Positions 1-8,766 of a DNA stretch of 64,000 nucleotides are shown in pieces (the stretch's first letter is position 1; each line of letters begins with the position of its first letter). This DNA is from Vibrio hepatarius (GTDB taxonomy: Bacteria; Pseudomonadota; Gammaproteobacteria; Enterobacterales; Vibrionaceae). The stretch covers positions 1-64,000 of the forward strand of contig NZ_JAATOO010000009.1 of the NCBI RefSeq assembly GCF_011806575.1. Direction: 5' to 3'. Both the position numbers and the translations under genes were made by a program. The notes below the pieces were generated by a model. It had not been told where the DNA came from. It ran no database searches and saw nothing but the letters and a program-made list of their open reading frames with translations.

Positions 1-75
1 CGACACTAGCTCAGTTGGTAGAGCGCAACCTTGCCAAGGTTGAGGTCACGAGTTCGAACCTCGTGTGTCGCTCCA
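1..75 (+). tRNA. tRNA-Gly (GCC), lacking its first base at the window edge
   Basis: Cloverleaf parts are visible: the D-arm, an anticodon stem of bases 26-30 with 38-42 around the loop TTGCCAA (anticodon GCC at 33-35), a T-arm with GTTCGAACC, and an encoded CCA at 73-75. The acceptor strand at 65-71 (GTGTCGC) pairs with bases 1-6 plus one G that must lie just before the window, so the gene is short by one base. A rho-independent terminator follows directly. Confidence 0.95.
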
Positions 76-82
76 AATAAGA

Positions 83-111
83 AATCCCAGCAGAAATGCT
101 GGGATTTTTTT
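83..111 (+). terminator. Terminator of the tRNA-Gly unit
   Basis: A 10-bp stem (AATCCCAGCA with TGCTGGGATT) closed by a GAAA loop is followed by a T run. It lies 7 bases after the tRNA CCA end. Confidence 0.9.
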
Positions 112-180
112 GTATCTGCCGTACATCAATCATCACAATGATCTGAGCGTCCCGTTTATCGATAGGTACGTTCGGTGATC

Positions 181-1260
181 TTACTGCCCAACCAAACGAT
201 AGATCTTACCGCTGTCGGTGCTAAAGACAATCTCTCCGTTGGGTAGCACCTCGATATCTCTTATTCGCTTTCCAAGTGACTCAAGAATACGCTCTTCTTT
301 CACTACATTGTTGTACTGATCTAAGCTGACTACGTTGATGTGAGTGAGCTTTAGCGCACCAGCGAGCAATTTCCCGTCTAGGGAAGGGTAGCGCTCCCCA
401 CGATACAGCACCAATGAACCAGGCGCGATTGAGGGAATATAAACTTTGCGTGGCGAGACGATGCCTTCTTTTTCTTGCGCTTCACCGACCGAAATCGGAC
501 CCCAATACTCTTTGCCGTGTGATGTCACGGGCCAACCATAATTGGCGCCCTTGGTGATCAAATTGATTTCATCGCCGCCGCGCGGGCCGTGCTCGATTGA
601 CCAAAGTGAATTGGACTGTGGATCGAAATGCAGACCTTGAGGATTGCGATGTCCGTAGCTCCAAATTTGCGGTTCGATCTTCGCGTTACCAACAAAAGGG
701 TTGTCATCCGGTACGGAGCCATCAGGATTGAGTCGCAATATAGAGCCTGCATGTGTCGCTCTGTCCTGACCATTCTCTCTTTCTCCCCGATCTCCCACCG
801 AGAAGTACACGAATTTTTCATCAAAGGCGATACGACTACCAAAGTGACGCCCCGTATCAGAACCCGAATAAGTAACTAATAAGTCTTGCCAGTCGTTCAG
901 CGTTTTACCGTCATAAGTTGCCACAGCCAGCGTGGTTTCAATAGCATCATCAACTCGTTGGGAGTAAGTGAAATAGAATTGATCGTGTGCAAAAGGCGAG
1001 TGAGCGACATCTAGTAAACCTCCTTGCCCATAGGCCGCTACACGTTCTACTTGTAGCAGTGGCTTGACGGCCTTTGTTTTGAGGTTTAACACGCTGATTC
1101 GTCCGTTTCGCTCAGTAAGCATGATGTTGTCAGCGTCAACTGCGCTCAATCCCCAAGGTACATTCAATCCTGATGCCACTTCTTCTGCCGCCCAGTTCGC
1201 TGCCAAACTTTGCATTGGTAGTAATAGCCCAGCACACAGCACTCGATGTTTAAATGACAT
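181..1260 (-). CDS. PQQ-dependent sugar dehydrogenase, soluble aldose dehydrogenase type (YliI-like)
   Basis: Predicted periplasmic enzyme of 359 aa that oxidises the C1 of aldose sugars with PQQ as cofactor. An N-terminal signal peptide (about residues 1-20, ending SLA-A) is followed by a GSDH-type six-bladed beta-propeller. Family motifs are visible: VPWGL near the start, SYGHRNPQGL and EHGPRGGDEIN in the middle, and NYGWP after them. The start has AGGGAT upstream at normal spacing. It is a single gene between the tRNA-Gly terminator and the divergent TetR gene. PQQ synthesis genes are not in the window, so the cofactor would be made elsewhere or taken up. The fold assignment is secure; the physiological sugar is unknown. 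Confidence 0.88.
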   Translation of the reverse strand: MSFKHRVLCAGLLLPMQSLAANWAAEEVASGLNVPWGLSAVDADNIMLTERNGRISVLNLKTKAVKPLLQVERVAAYGQGGLLDVAHSPFAHDQFYFTYSQRVDDAIETTLAVATYDGKTLNDWQDLLVTYSGSDTGRHFGSRIAFDEKFVYFSVGDRGERENGQDRATHAGSILRLNPDGSVPDDNPFVGNAKIEPQIWSYGHRNPQGLHFDPQSNSLWSIEHGPRGGDEINLITKGANYGWPVTSHGKEYWGPISVGEAQEKEGIVSPRKVYIPSIAPGSLVLYRGERYPSLDGKLLAGALKLTHINVVSLDQYNNVVKEERILESLGKRIRDIEVLPNGEIVFSTDSGKIYRLVGQ

Positions 1261-1373
1261 TGCTTATCCCTAGCTGAAATTACCCTTATAAATATCTTAG
1301 CATTGAGAACGATAAGCTAGGTTAATAAATTATTTTCATAAACCTCTTGTAATGAACGATAAATGAACTATTA

Positions 1374-1403
1374 TGACGAAGTGTCAAAAATGACGAGTCG
1401 TCA
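1374..1403. promoter_or_regulatory. Two tandem TGACGA-N-TCGTCA-type operators before the TetR gene
   Basis: TGACGAAGTGTCA at 1374-1386 is an imperfect copy and TGACGAGTCGTCA at 1391-1403 is a perfect 13-base palindrome. Their centres are 17 bases apart. Two more copies stand before the MMPL exporter gene (2317-2329, 2417-2429). Position and symmetry suggest autoregulation by the adjacent TetR protein; that assignment is inference. Confidence 0.65.
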
Positions 1404-1480
1404 TAAAGTGAATTTATAACGCCTCTGAATATTCGTGTTACAATCGGTACGTGTAAGGAGCTTCAAGAGACGGATTAATC

Positions 1481-2269
1481 ATGTTTGGCTTTAGCTGTAG
1501 TAAAAATGACAAGAAAGATAGTGGCGGCTGTGGCGTGGGTTTAACCAAAAAGCAGCAAGCGATAGCGGATCGGGAAGTTGAACTGACGCTATTGGCGAAG
1601 TCTATCGTAAGAGAGCAAGGGTGGAGCAACTTAACAATGGATAAGTTGACCGCTGCGAGTGCCTATTCGAAAGGGACTATCTATAATCATTTTTCGAGCA
1701 AAGAGGACGCTATCCTCGCGTTGTGCATTCACTCATTAAAAAGAGAAAGTGTACTGTTTGCCAGAGCGGCGGCATTTGAAGGTTCGACACGAGAGCGAAT
1801 CATCGCTATGCACGTTAGCTTTAGCGTCTATGCGCGGATGGAACCAGTGTTGTCGACCTGCCCAATTATGGCTAAGAGCCCTTGGGTACTAGAAAAGGCA
1901 TCACCTGAACGTGTGAATGAACTGAATAAACTCGAAGAGCAGGTCATAGACCATGCGGATTTGTTGGTTACCGATGCGGTGAAAGAAGGGGATTTGAAAT
2001 TCTCACCCGGTATCAGCTCTGACGCGATAGTGTTTGCGAACTGGTCTATTGCCTTTGGTTCGAATGCGCTCGCGCAAAATGCGTCAAATAGCCGTTGTAT
2101 TAACCGTATACAAGACCCTTATTCATTACTGAATAATGCGAATATGTTGCTTGATGGTCTGAACTGGAAACCGCTCTCATCTGAGTGGGATTACCGTAAG
2201 ACTTGGCGCCGTGTAGAACAAGAGCTATTCCACGAAGAAATGGAGTATCTCGAGTCGGTCGGCAGATAG
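1481..2269 (+). CDS. TetR/AcrR-family regulator with Cys-containing N-terminus
   Basis: 262-aa DNA-binding repressor. The TetR helix-turn-helix spans about residues 38-80 (LTMDKLTAASAYSKGTIYNHFSSKED), followed by a ligand-binding helical domain of no recognised subtype. An unusual extension before the HTH carries Cys6 and Cys17 (FSCSKNDKKDSGGCGVG). Two copies of an inverted repeat lie 75-110 bases upstream, and the same repeat occurs twice before the following RND-type exporter operon. It is therefore likely a local repressor of itself and of the exporter genes. The effector is unknown. The start is ATG; an AGGAG lies rather far upstream (about 20 bases), so the start is only moderately sure. 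Confidence 0.88.
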   Translation: MFGFSCSKNDKKDSGGCGVGLTKKQQAIADREVELTLLAKSIVREQGWSNLTMDKLTAASAYSKGTIYNHFSSKEDAILALCIHSLKRESVLFARAAAFEGSTRERIIAMHVSFSVYARMEPVLSTCPIMAKSPWVLEKASPERVNELNKLEEQVIDHADLLVTDAVKEGDLKFSPGISSDAIVFANWSIAFGSNALAQNASNSRCINRIQDPYSLLNNANMLLDGLNWKPLSSEWDYRKTWRRVEQELFHEEMEYLESVGR

Positions 2270-2277
2270 CATCGCAG

Positions 2278-2306
2278 TTTAAAAAGCCCAAGGTGGGCTT
2301 TTTAAA
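2278..2306 (+). terminator. Terminator after the TetR gene
   Basis: A 13-bp perfect stem (TTTAAAAAGCCCA with TGGGCTTTTTAAA) with a 3-base loop starts 8 bases after the stop codon. A/T-rich flanks on both sides could let it act in both directions. Confidence 0.85.
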
Positions 2307-2316
2307 TCTCCTTTGG

Positions 2317-2429
2317 TGACGAATCGTCAATTTTTGATAAAAGCAAGCCGTGCGGACATCTGTGTCCGAAATTTTGCTTGATGACCAGCATTTGCTGGTT
2401 TTTATATCACTAACTTTGACGAAACGTCA
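2317..2429. promoter_or_regulatory. Operator pair and hairpin-rich leader before the MMPL exporter operon
   Basis: Perfect palindrome TGACGAATCGTCA at 2317-2329 and near-perfect TGACGAAACGTCA at 2417-2429 flank a leader. The leader holds a CGGACA-TCTG-TGTCCG hairpin (2353-2368), itself enclosed by AAGCAA (2341-2346) and TTGCTT, and an ACCAGC-ATTT-GCTGGT hairpin (about 2384-2399) followed by T residues. The palindromes match those before the TetR gene. The second hairpin looks like a weak terminator, so read-through control is possible. Confidence 0.6.
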
Positions 2430-2445
2430 CTAAATGGAGAATGTG

Positions 2446-4824
2446 ATGACGACGAGTAACTCAACCCCAGACGCGGCATCCAATTGGCTAACGTTGCCGA
2501 CGCGATTTAGTTGGTGGGTGTTATTGGCAACGATGCTCATGCTTACCGTGGCTTCGATAGGCGCAAAAAACCTCTACTTCAGAGGTGACTACAGTATCTT
2601 TTTTGAAGATGACAATGTTCAGTTGCGTGCCTTTGACGAGATACAAACGACGTTTGCTAAGTCAGACAACCTCGCGATCGTAATCGCACCAGAAAGTGGT
2701 ACGGTCTTCGAACCTGAAACGCTTACGTTGCTGCAGCAAATTACCCAAGACGCGTGGCAAATTCCTTTTTCTAACCGCGTTGATTCGTTGGCGAACTACC
2801 AGCACACCGAAGCGTATCAAGATGACCTGATCGTTGAGGACTTGTTGCTGGAAGATTACCCACTCACGTCAGAGCGGATTGCGAAAATTAAGCAAATTGC
2901 TCTATCAGAGCCAGTGGTCAAAGACTCGTTGGTGTCACGTGACGGTCATGTCGCGGTGATCAACATTACGTTGCAATTGCCACAATTGGATGAGACAGCG
3001 GAAATACTGGAGATCAACCACAGCTCAGACCAGCTGATTGCTAAGTATCAGCAACTCTATCCAAATGTAGAGTTTCATAAAGCAGGTATTGTTGCGCTCA
3101 ACTACGCGTTTATGGACTCAGCGCAGGAGGACAGTATAACGCTGATCCCGACCATGTTGCTGGTGATATTAGTCTTCCTCACCGCTATGTTGCGTTCACT
3201 GTTGAGTGTCGTAGCGACGCTTGCGGTGATTATTATGTCGGTGCTCGCGACGTTTGGTATCTCAGGCTGGGTCGGTATATTTCTTAGTACCTCAACGGTC
3301 AACATTCCCACGTTAGTGATGACGCTCGCTGTAGCCGACTGTGTCCACGTGATCTCGACCATGCGTCAGTACATGAAAAAAGGGCATAGCAAGCAATATG
3401 CGATCGATCAGAGTATCGCCATCAACTTTGTCCCGATCATGATCACTTCGGTCACTACCGCGGTCGGCTTCTTAATGATGAATATGTCTGATTCTCCAAT
3501 CTTGCGTGACTTCGGAAATTTGGCCGCACTCGGCGTTATGATCGCCTGCTTCCTTTCAGTATCTATGCTGCCTGCGATGCTCAAGTTGTTACCGATTCGC
3601 GTCGAGCCTCAACCAGAAGGGGAGCAAGCACCGTCTGATGTGATGGATAAACTGGGCGATTTGGTCGTTAAGTATCGTCAATGGCTACTACCCAGTTCGG
3701 TATTAGTCATCGCTGCAACCGCTGCTTTGATCCCGTTGAATAGAGTGAATGACGAATCGGTGAAGTACTTTGCTACCAGTAGTGAGTTCCGCCAAGCTGC
3801 AGACTTCATGGAAGCAAATATTAGCGGTATGACGAACATTAGCATTGCGGTGAAAACCAATGAGTCACAAGGTATCGCTGATCCTGAGTTTCTGAAAACC
3901 ATCAGTGATTTTACCGATTGGCTGCGTAATCAACCGGAAACAGACCATGTGGCGTCCTTGTCCGATGTCTACAAACGTCTTAACAAGAACATGCATGCCG
4001 ACGATGAAAGCTATTACCGTCTGCCAATGGAGCGTGAACTCGCTGCGCAATATTTGCTGCTGTATGAAATGTCTCTGCCATATGGCTTGGATTTGAATAA
4101 TCAGGTCAACGTTGACAAATCGTCGATCAAGATGGTCTTGACCACCGACAACCTCGGCAGTGTTGAGCTGGTGGATTTGGAAAACAGAATCTACAACTGG
4201 TTTGCGTCAACGGCATCGCAATATGAGGTGGTTGCTTCGAGTCCATCACTGATGTTTGCCCACATTGGTGAAACCAATATGGCGAGTATGCTCTCAACCT
4301 TGCCAATCACATTGATCCTAATCTCCGCTTTGATGGTATTTGCATTGCGTTCATTCCGATTGGGCATGATCAGCATCGTACCCAACATTGCGCCTGCGGT
4401 TATCGGCTTTGGTGTTTGGGCGCTGTTTTCAGGTGAAATCAACCTTGGCTTATCGGTGGTGGTGACTTTGACCTTGGGTATCGTTGTCGATGACGCAGTG
4501 CACTTCCTGTCGAAATATCAGCGTGCACGAAAAATGGGTCAATCAGCGGAAGAAGCAGTTCGCTATGCCTTCCACACCGTAGGTCGCGCTCTATGGATCA
4601 CCACGGTGGTACTGGTGTCTGGCTTCCTAGTCTTAGCCATGTCGAGCTTCAGACTGAATGCGGATATGGGACAGCTCAGCGCAATGGTGATCTTCTTGGC
4701 GTTGGTGGTCGACTTTGTCTTCTTGCCAGCTCTACTGATGCGATTTGATACCGCGAGTTATACCGAGTCCGAAAACAGTGAACTTACGCCTGCTCGCACC
4801 GCTACTCCACAGATTCAAAACTAA
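2446..4824 (+). CDS. RND-superfamily exporter, MMPL type
   Basis: 792-aa inner-membrane transporter made of two similar halves. Each half has one leading membrane helix, a large periplasmic loop, and a block of about five membrane helices. Conserved acidic motifs sit in equivalent helices of the two halves: LAVADCVHVI in the first and GIVVDDAVHFL in the second, as expected for proton-driven RND/SSD proteins of the MMPL/HpnN group. ATG at 2446 has GGAG at 2435-2438 and is preferred over ATG 2434. It is first of a three-gene run with a LolA-like protein and a beta-barrel protein, an arrangement that suggests movement of a hydrophobic compound or lipid to the outer membrane. The substrate is unknown. 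Confidence 0.88.
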   Translation: MTTSNSTPDAASNWLTLPTRFSWWVLLATMLMLTVASIGAKNLYFRGDYSIFFEDDNVQLRAFDEIQTTFAKSDNLAIVIAPESGTVFEPETLTLLQQITQDAWQIPFSNRVDSLANYQHTEAYQDDLIVEDLLLEDYPLTSERIAKIKQIALSEPVVKDSLVSRDGHVAVINITLQLPQLDETAEILEINHSSDQLIAKYQQLYPNVEFHKAGIVALNYAFMDSAQEDSITLIPTMLLVILVFLTAMLRSLLSVVATLAVIIMSVLATFGISGWVGIFLSTSTVNIPTLVMTLAVADCVHVISTMRQYMKKGHSKQYAIDQSIAINFVPIMITSVTTAVGFLMMNMSDSPILRDFGNLAALGVMIACFLSVSMLPAMLKLLPIRVEPQPEGEQAPSDVMDKLGDLVVKYRQWLLPSSVLVIAATAALIPLNRVNDESVKYFATSSEFRQAADFMEANISGMTNISIAVKTNESQGIADPEFLKTISDFTDWLRNQPETDHVASLSDVYKRLNKNMHADDESYYRLPMERELAAQYLLLYEMSLPYGLDLNNQVNVDKSSIKMVLTTDNLGSVELVDLENRIYNWFASTASQYEVVASSPSLMFAHIGETNMASMLSTLPITLILISALMVFALRSFRLGMISIVPNIAPAVIGFGVWALFSGEINLGLSVVVTLTLGIVVDDAVHFLSKYQRARKMGQSAEEAVRYAFHTVGRALWITTVVLVSGFLVLAMSSFRLNADMGQLSAMVIFLALVVDFVFLPALLMRFDTASYTESENSELTPARTATPQIQN

Positions 4825-4831
4825 GGGATGA

Positions 4832-5623
4832 ATGATGAAAACACTATCAATGATTAAAGCAATTTCGGTTTCTGCGCTGGTTCTCTGCTCGGCGCAAACA
4901 TTGGCTACGCCGGAACGCGGCTTAGAGATCGCCACGGAGCGTAAAACTCATGATGAAGGTTGGGGAGACTCAATGGCGACGATGCAAATGATCCTCAAAA
5001 ACGCGCAAGGCGAGAGCAGTACGCGCGAAATGCGTTTGAACTCCCTTGAAGTGGATGGCGATGGTGATAAAGGCCTGACGATCTTTTACGAGCCAAGAGA
5101 TGTTAAAGGGACGGCTTTCCTCAACCATTCGCACGTCACAGAAGCAGATGATCAATGGCTCTATTTACCAGCACTAAAACGCGTGAAACGTATTTCTTCA
5201 CGCAATAAATCGGGTCCATTTATGGGCAGTGAATTTGCCTATGAAGATTTAAGTTCATTTGAGCTGGAAAAGTACCGTTTCAACTATATCGGTGATGAGG
5301 AGTTGGACGGCTATGCGACCTACTTGGTTGAACAAGTCCCGACAGATAAATACTCGGGTTACACCAAGCAGTTAGTATGGCTTGATCAGCAGCATTATCG
5401 ACCGCTGAAAATTGAATTTTACGACCGTAAAGCCGCACTGTTGAAAACGCTGACTTTCACTGATTACAAACAGTATTTAGATAAATACTGGCGAGCGCAT
5501 ACGATGAGTATGGTCAATCACCAGTCAGGGAAAAGCACGCTTCTGACCACCAGTGAACTCAGCTTCCAAACGGGTCTGGATGACAAAGACTTCCAGAAAA
5601 ATATCCTCAAGCGCGTGAAATAA
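4832..5623 (+). CDS. Outer-membrane lipoprotein-sorting protein (LolA-like fold)
   Basis: 263 aa with a signal peptide (about residues 1-26, ending TLA) and a LolA/LolB-like domain of the PF17131 kind (motifs FLNHSHVTEADDQWLYLPALKRVKRI, then SEFAYEDLSSFE). This family is usually found beside MMPL exporters. It is expected to sit in the periplasm and carry a hydrophobic ligand rather than act as the housekeeping LolA. It begins 7 bases after the exporter stop codon, with AAGGGA before adjacent ATG codons, so it is translated from the same message. Two ATGs (4832, 4835) are possible starts. Confidence 0.85.
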   Translation: MMKTLSMIKAISVSALVLCSAQTLATPERGLEIATERKTHDEGWGDSMATMQMILKNAQGESSTREMRLNSLEVDGDGDKGLTIFYEPRDVKGTAFLNHSHVTEADDQWLYLPALKRVKRISSRNKSGPFMGSEFAYEDLSSFELEKYRFNYIGDEELDGYATYLVEQVPTDKYSGYTKQLVWLDQQHYRPLKIEFYDRKAALLKTLTFTDYKQYLDKYWRAHTMSMVNHQSGKSTLLTTSELSFQTGLDDKDFQKNILKRVK

Positions 5624-5631
5624 GGAGCCCC

Positions 5632-6813
5632 ATGAAACAAGCAATGAGTGTGACCACTAGACTAACCGGCAGCGCTGTACTGACTTTGGTGGCGCTGCAA
5701 TGTCACGGTGTTGAGCTGTCTGGACAGTTGAACTTAGAACACCGACAGTTTTTCTCCGATGGGTTACAAGGTCAGGATAAAGGACAAAGCTCGCTGGTTC
5801 TTCAACCTGAACTATTTTGGGAAGTCGGCGAGCAATCGCAGTTTACTTTCACGCCGTTCTATCGTCTCGATAGCCTAGATGATGAACGTAGTCATGGTGA
5901 TATTCGCGAAGCGTTGTACTTAACCTACTGGGATGACTATGAATTGCGAGCTGGGATTGGCAAAGTGTTTTGGGGCGTCACCGAATCGGCGCATTTGGTC
6001 GATGTGGTTAACCAAACCGATGCGATTGAAGCGGTTGATGGTGAAGATAAGCTGGGTCAGCCGATGCTTCACCTCACTTCAATAAAAGAGTGGGGCACGC
6101 TAGATGCGATGGTGTTGCCGTATTTTCGTGAACGTACGTTTGCTGGGAGTGAAGGCCGATTGAGACCAACAATGGCAGTCTCTGAGGATGCGCTCTACGA
6201 GTCATCGCGAGAGCAGAATCATTTGGATTTTGCAGCGCGCTATTCCAAGATGCTCGGTGATTGGGATGTTGGTGTCAGTTACTTCCAAGGGACTGGCCGC
6301 GATCCTTATTATCGTTTTGACTCTGGTGAACTCAAGCCGTACTACGCTCAAGCTAAACAGCTTGGGTTGGATGTTCAAGGGATTGTCGGAGACTGGCTGT
6401 GGAAGCTGGAAAGTATTTATCGTAATAGCCTACACCATCATACTGGTGTGGTGACTGGGTTTGAGTACACGATTGTCGGAGCATTGGGTAGCGTGTGGGA
6501 TGTTGGGTTGATCGCCGAATATCTTTACGACAGTCGCGGTAATAACGCGCAGACGATTGGTCAAAATGATCTGTTCCTTGGTACACGTTTAGCACTCAAT
6601 GATGCAGACAGTACCGAGATCTTGTTCGGAGTTACGCAAGACTTGGATCATAGTGATGTTTACAACGCGAAGCTCGAAGCGTCTAGCCGCTTAACCAATC
6701 ATCTGAGCTGGCGAATCGACGGCTGGTTGTTTGAAAATGACACGCCGGATGACTTGCTCTACTTTGGCCGTAAAGACGACTTCATTGAAGTTTCGTTGGA
6801 ATACTATTTCTAG
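5632..6813 (+). CDS. Probable outer-membrane beta-barrel protein of the MMPL operon
   Basis: 393 aa. A signal peptide (about 1-28, ending CHG) is followed by a sequence rich in alternating aromatic/polar strands. It ends in EVSLEYYF, the aromatic C-terminus typical of outer-membrane barrels recognised by BAM. I do not recognise a named family. It follows the LolA-like gene by 8 bases with AAGGAG before ATG, so it completes the exporter, periplasmic carrier and outer-membrane set. It may be the outer-membrane acceptor or exit of that system; this is inference from context. Confidence 0.75.
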   Translation: MKQAMSVTTRLTGSAVLTLVALQCHGVELSGQLNLEHRQFFSDGLQGQDKGQSSLVLQPELFWEVGEQSQFTFTPFYRLDSLDDERSHGDIREALYLTYWDDYELRAGIGKVFWGVTESAHLVDVVNQTDAIEAVDGEDKLGQPMLHLTSIKEWGTLDAMVLPYFRERTFAGSEGRLRPTMAVSEDALYESSREQNHLDFAARYSKMLGDWDVGVSYFQGTGRDPYYRFDSGELKPYYAQAKQLGLDVQGIVGDWLWKLESIYRNSLHHHTGVVTGFEYTIVGALGSVWDVGLIAEYLYDSRGNNAQTIGQNDLFLGTRLALNDADSTEILFGVTQDLDHSDVYNAKLEASSRLTNHLSWRIDGWLFENDTPDDLLYFGRKDDFIEVSLEYYF

Positions 6814-6867
6814 TGGTTTTACTCCAATTCGACGACGAAATGTGCAGTTAATATCTATATCAATAAT

Positions 6868-6893
6868 CGGAGCTGATCTAGCTCCGCTTTTTG
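6868..6893 (+). terminator. Terminator of the MMPL operon
   Basis: Stem CGGAGC with GCTCCG and a 7-base loop, followed by CTTTTTG. It lies 55 bases after the stop of the beta-barrel gene. Confidence 0.75.
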
Positions 6894-7014
6894 TCTCTCC
6901 AGCCTTAGCATCAATCACAAGCTATGTAAAAATCCACTCGCGTAATAAGGATAAAAAGCGTCACACTTTGTTTGATGACGTACTCTTGGTGTGGACTATA
7001 AAGGCTGAAACGGA

Positions 7015-8124
7015 ATGAATTCATTTCAATGGGACAATTGCTACGAAACGGGGCTTAGGGACGTTGATGATCAGCACCAATATTTGGTTGAAATTATCAA
7101 CCGTTATGGTGAGCTCATCGCGGATAACAATATCTCTTTGCAAGATATTCGTATTGCGCTGTTTGAGCTATCGCGCTACTCAGAGTTCCATTTCAAAGAA
7201 GAAGAGCAGTTGATGCGCGACGCTGGGATCTATCATCAACATCTCGAAGAGCACATCAACATTCACCGTGCATTTATGTCTGACATTGTCAGTATGCAGG
7301 CGTTCATCAGCGAAGAAAATAAACAAGCATCAGAGCAACTTCTTAACTTTCTCATCCACTGGCTTGCCTACCATATCTTGGGTATTGACCAAAATATGTC
7401 TCGCCAAGTTAAACAGATTGAAGCGGGTGTGCACCCGAAACTTGCTTATGAACAGGAAGAGAAAAAACAAGACAGCTCAACCAAGCCACTGCTTAAAGCG
7501 CTGAAAGGTCTGTTTGAACAAGTATCTGACCGCAACAAAGCGCTGCTGGAACTGAACCAAAACCTCGAAGATAAAGTGACAGAGCGTACCCGCCAACTTT
7601 CAAACGCGAACAAAAAGCTTGAAGAGTTATCGCTTACAGATTCTTTAACCCAATTGCCTAACCGTCGCTGCGCAATACGCAAACTGAAAGCCTATTGGAA
7701 TGAAGCAGAGCAAAACGCTGAGCCGTTAGTGTGCATCATGATTGATGCAGATAACTTTAAACAAGTGAACGACAGCGCAGGGCACGACGCGGGTGACCGA
7801 CTATTGGTCGAGCTTTCGCAAACCTTAAGCGACAGCTTCCGTAGTGATGACTTGGTGTGTCGCCTTGGTGGTGATGAGTTTTTTGTCATCTGTCCAAATA
7901 CAGATTTGCAAGGAGGCGTGCATATCGCAGAAATCACCCGCCAAACCGTTTCTGAAATGCTGATTCAGACTGGGGTCGGTGTGTGGCACGGTAGCATTAG
8001 TGTCGGTGTTGCAGAAAAGAGTTCTGACATGGCGGATTATAATGATTTGATCAAGCAAGCAGACAATGCGGTGTACGCGGCTAAATCTCAAGGACGTAAC
8101 CGCGTTGCCACTATAGAGATTTAA
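7015..8124 (+). CDS. Bacteriohemerythrin-diguanylate cyclase fusion (Bhr-DGC)
   Basis: 369-aa cytoplasmic protein that should make cyclic-di-GMP in response to oxygen or redox state. Residues 1-135 are a hemerythrin domain with the expected diiron ligands: His21, His59-x3-Glu63, His76-x3-His80, and His120-x4-Asp125. A coiled linker (about 140-210) leads to a GGDEF domain. The GGDEF signature is intact, and an RSDD inhibitory (RxxD) site lies exactly five residues before it, so product inhibition is expected. A protein with this architecture has been studied in Vibrio cholerae. It is transcribed alone and converges with the GNAT gene, whose end overlaps it by a few bases. Confidence 0.93.
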   Translation: MNSFQWDNCYETGLRDVDDQHQYLVEIINRYGELIADNNISLQDIRIALFELSRYSEFHFKEEEQLMRDAGIYHQHLEEHINIHRAFMSDIVSMQAFISEENKQASEQLLNFLIHWLAYHILGIDQNMSRQVKQIEAGVHPKLAYEQEEKKQDSSTKPLLKALKGLFEQVSDRNKALLELNQNLEDKVTERTRQLSNANKKLEELSLTDSLTQLPNRRCAIRKLKAYWNEAEQNAEPLVCIMIDADNFKQVNDSAGHDAGDRLLVELSQTLSDSFRSDDLVCRLGGDEFFVICPNTDLQGGVHIAEITRQTVSEMLIQTGVGVWHGSISVGVAEKSSDMADYNDLIKQADNAVYAAKSQGRNRVATIEI

Positions 8125-8593
8125 GCATCCACACGTCACAGCCATTATGCTCGGTGCCATCCATCGGTTTGTCTAAATGTTCAAAGCCGAGATGTTCATA
8201 GAGCTTAATGGCTGATGTCATGTTCGTCAGAGTATCTAGATAGCATTGCTCAAAGCCTTGCTGTTTTGCGAATGCCAAACAGTGTTCAGTCAACTTTTTG
8301 CCTAACCCTAAGCCGCGACTTTCCGGAAGCAGAAAGAGCTTTTTAAGCTCACAAAGCTGCTCGGATTGATTGAACGGTGCAATCCCACAACCCCCCATTA
8401 CTTTGCCATCAACGCTTGCGACCAAATAACAACTTTTTTCACTCAATGTGTAGTGTTTACTCATCGCCTGAACTTCGGCATCAGAGGGGCCAAACCCTTC
8501 ACCAATCGCGCCAAACTCTGCACCGACAGATTGGATGATCTTGCAAATTGCATCATCTTGAGACGGGGTAATAGGGGTGATTTTGATTTCCAT
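8111..8593 (-). CDS. GNAT-family N-acetyltransferase
   Basis: 160-aa acyl-CoA transferase. The acetyl-CoA loop is visible as LPESRGLGLGKKLTEH (R/Q-x-x-G-x-G/A type), followed by the typical CYLDTLTNMTSAIKLYEHLGF strand-helix and a C-terminal VWMLK. The acceptor substrate cannot be told. ATG at 8593 has AAGG at proper spacing; a GTG three codons upstream is less likely. The 3' end overlaps the convergent Bhr-DGC gene by 14 bases. Confidence 0.85.
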   Translation of the reverse strand: MEIKITPITPSQDDAICKIIQSVGAEFGAIGEGFGPSDAEVQAMSKHYTLSEKSCYLVASVDGKVMGGCGIAPFNQSEQLCELKKLFLLPESRGLGLGKKLTEHCLAFAKQQGFEQCYLDTLTNMTSAIKLYEHLGFEHLDKPMDGTEHNGCDVWMLKSL

Positions 8594-8766
8594 TGATTGC
8601 ACCTTGATTGCTGAGTCCGTGCTATTTACGTTGGTGTTAAATCCTCTTTTATCAAGCGTTGGGACGAAATTTTATCCAAAGGCGTTAAATAAAAGCATTT
8701 CAGTTTGGATTTGCACTTGTCATTCGTTACTATGTACAGCTATTTATAGACCAAAAATCCCTGTCG

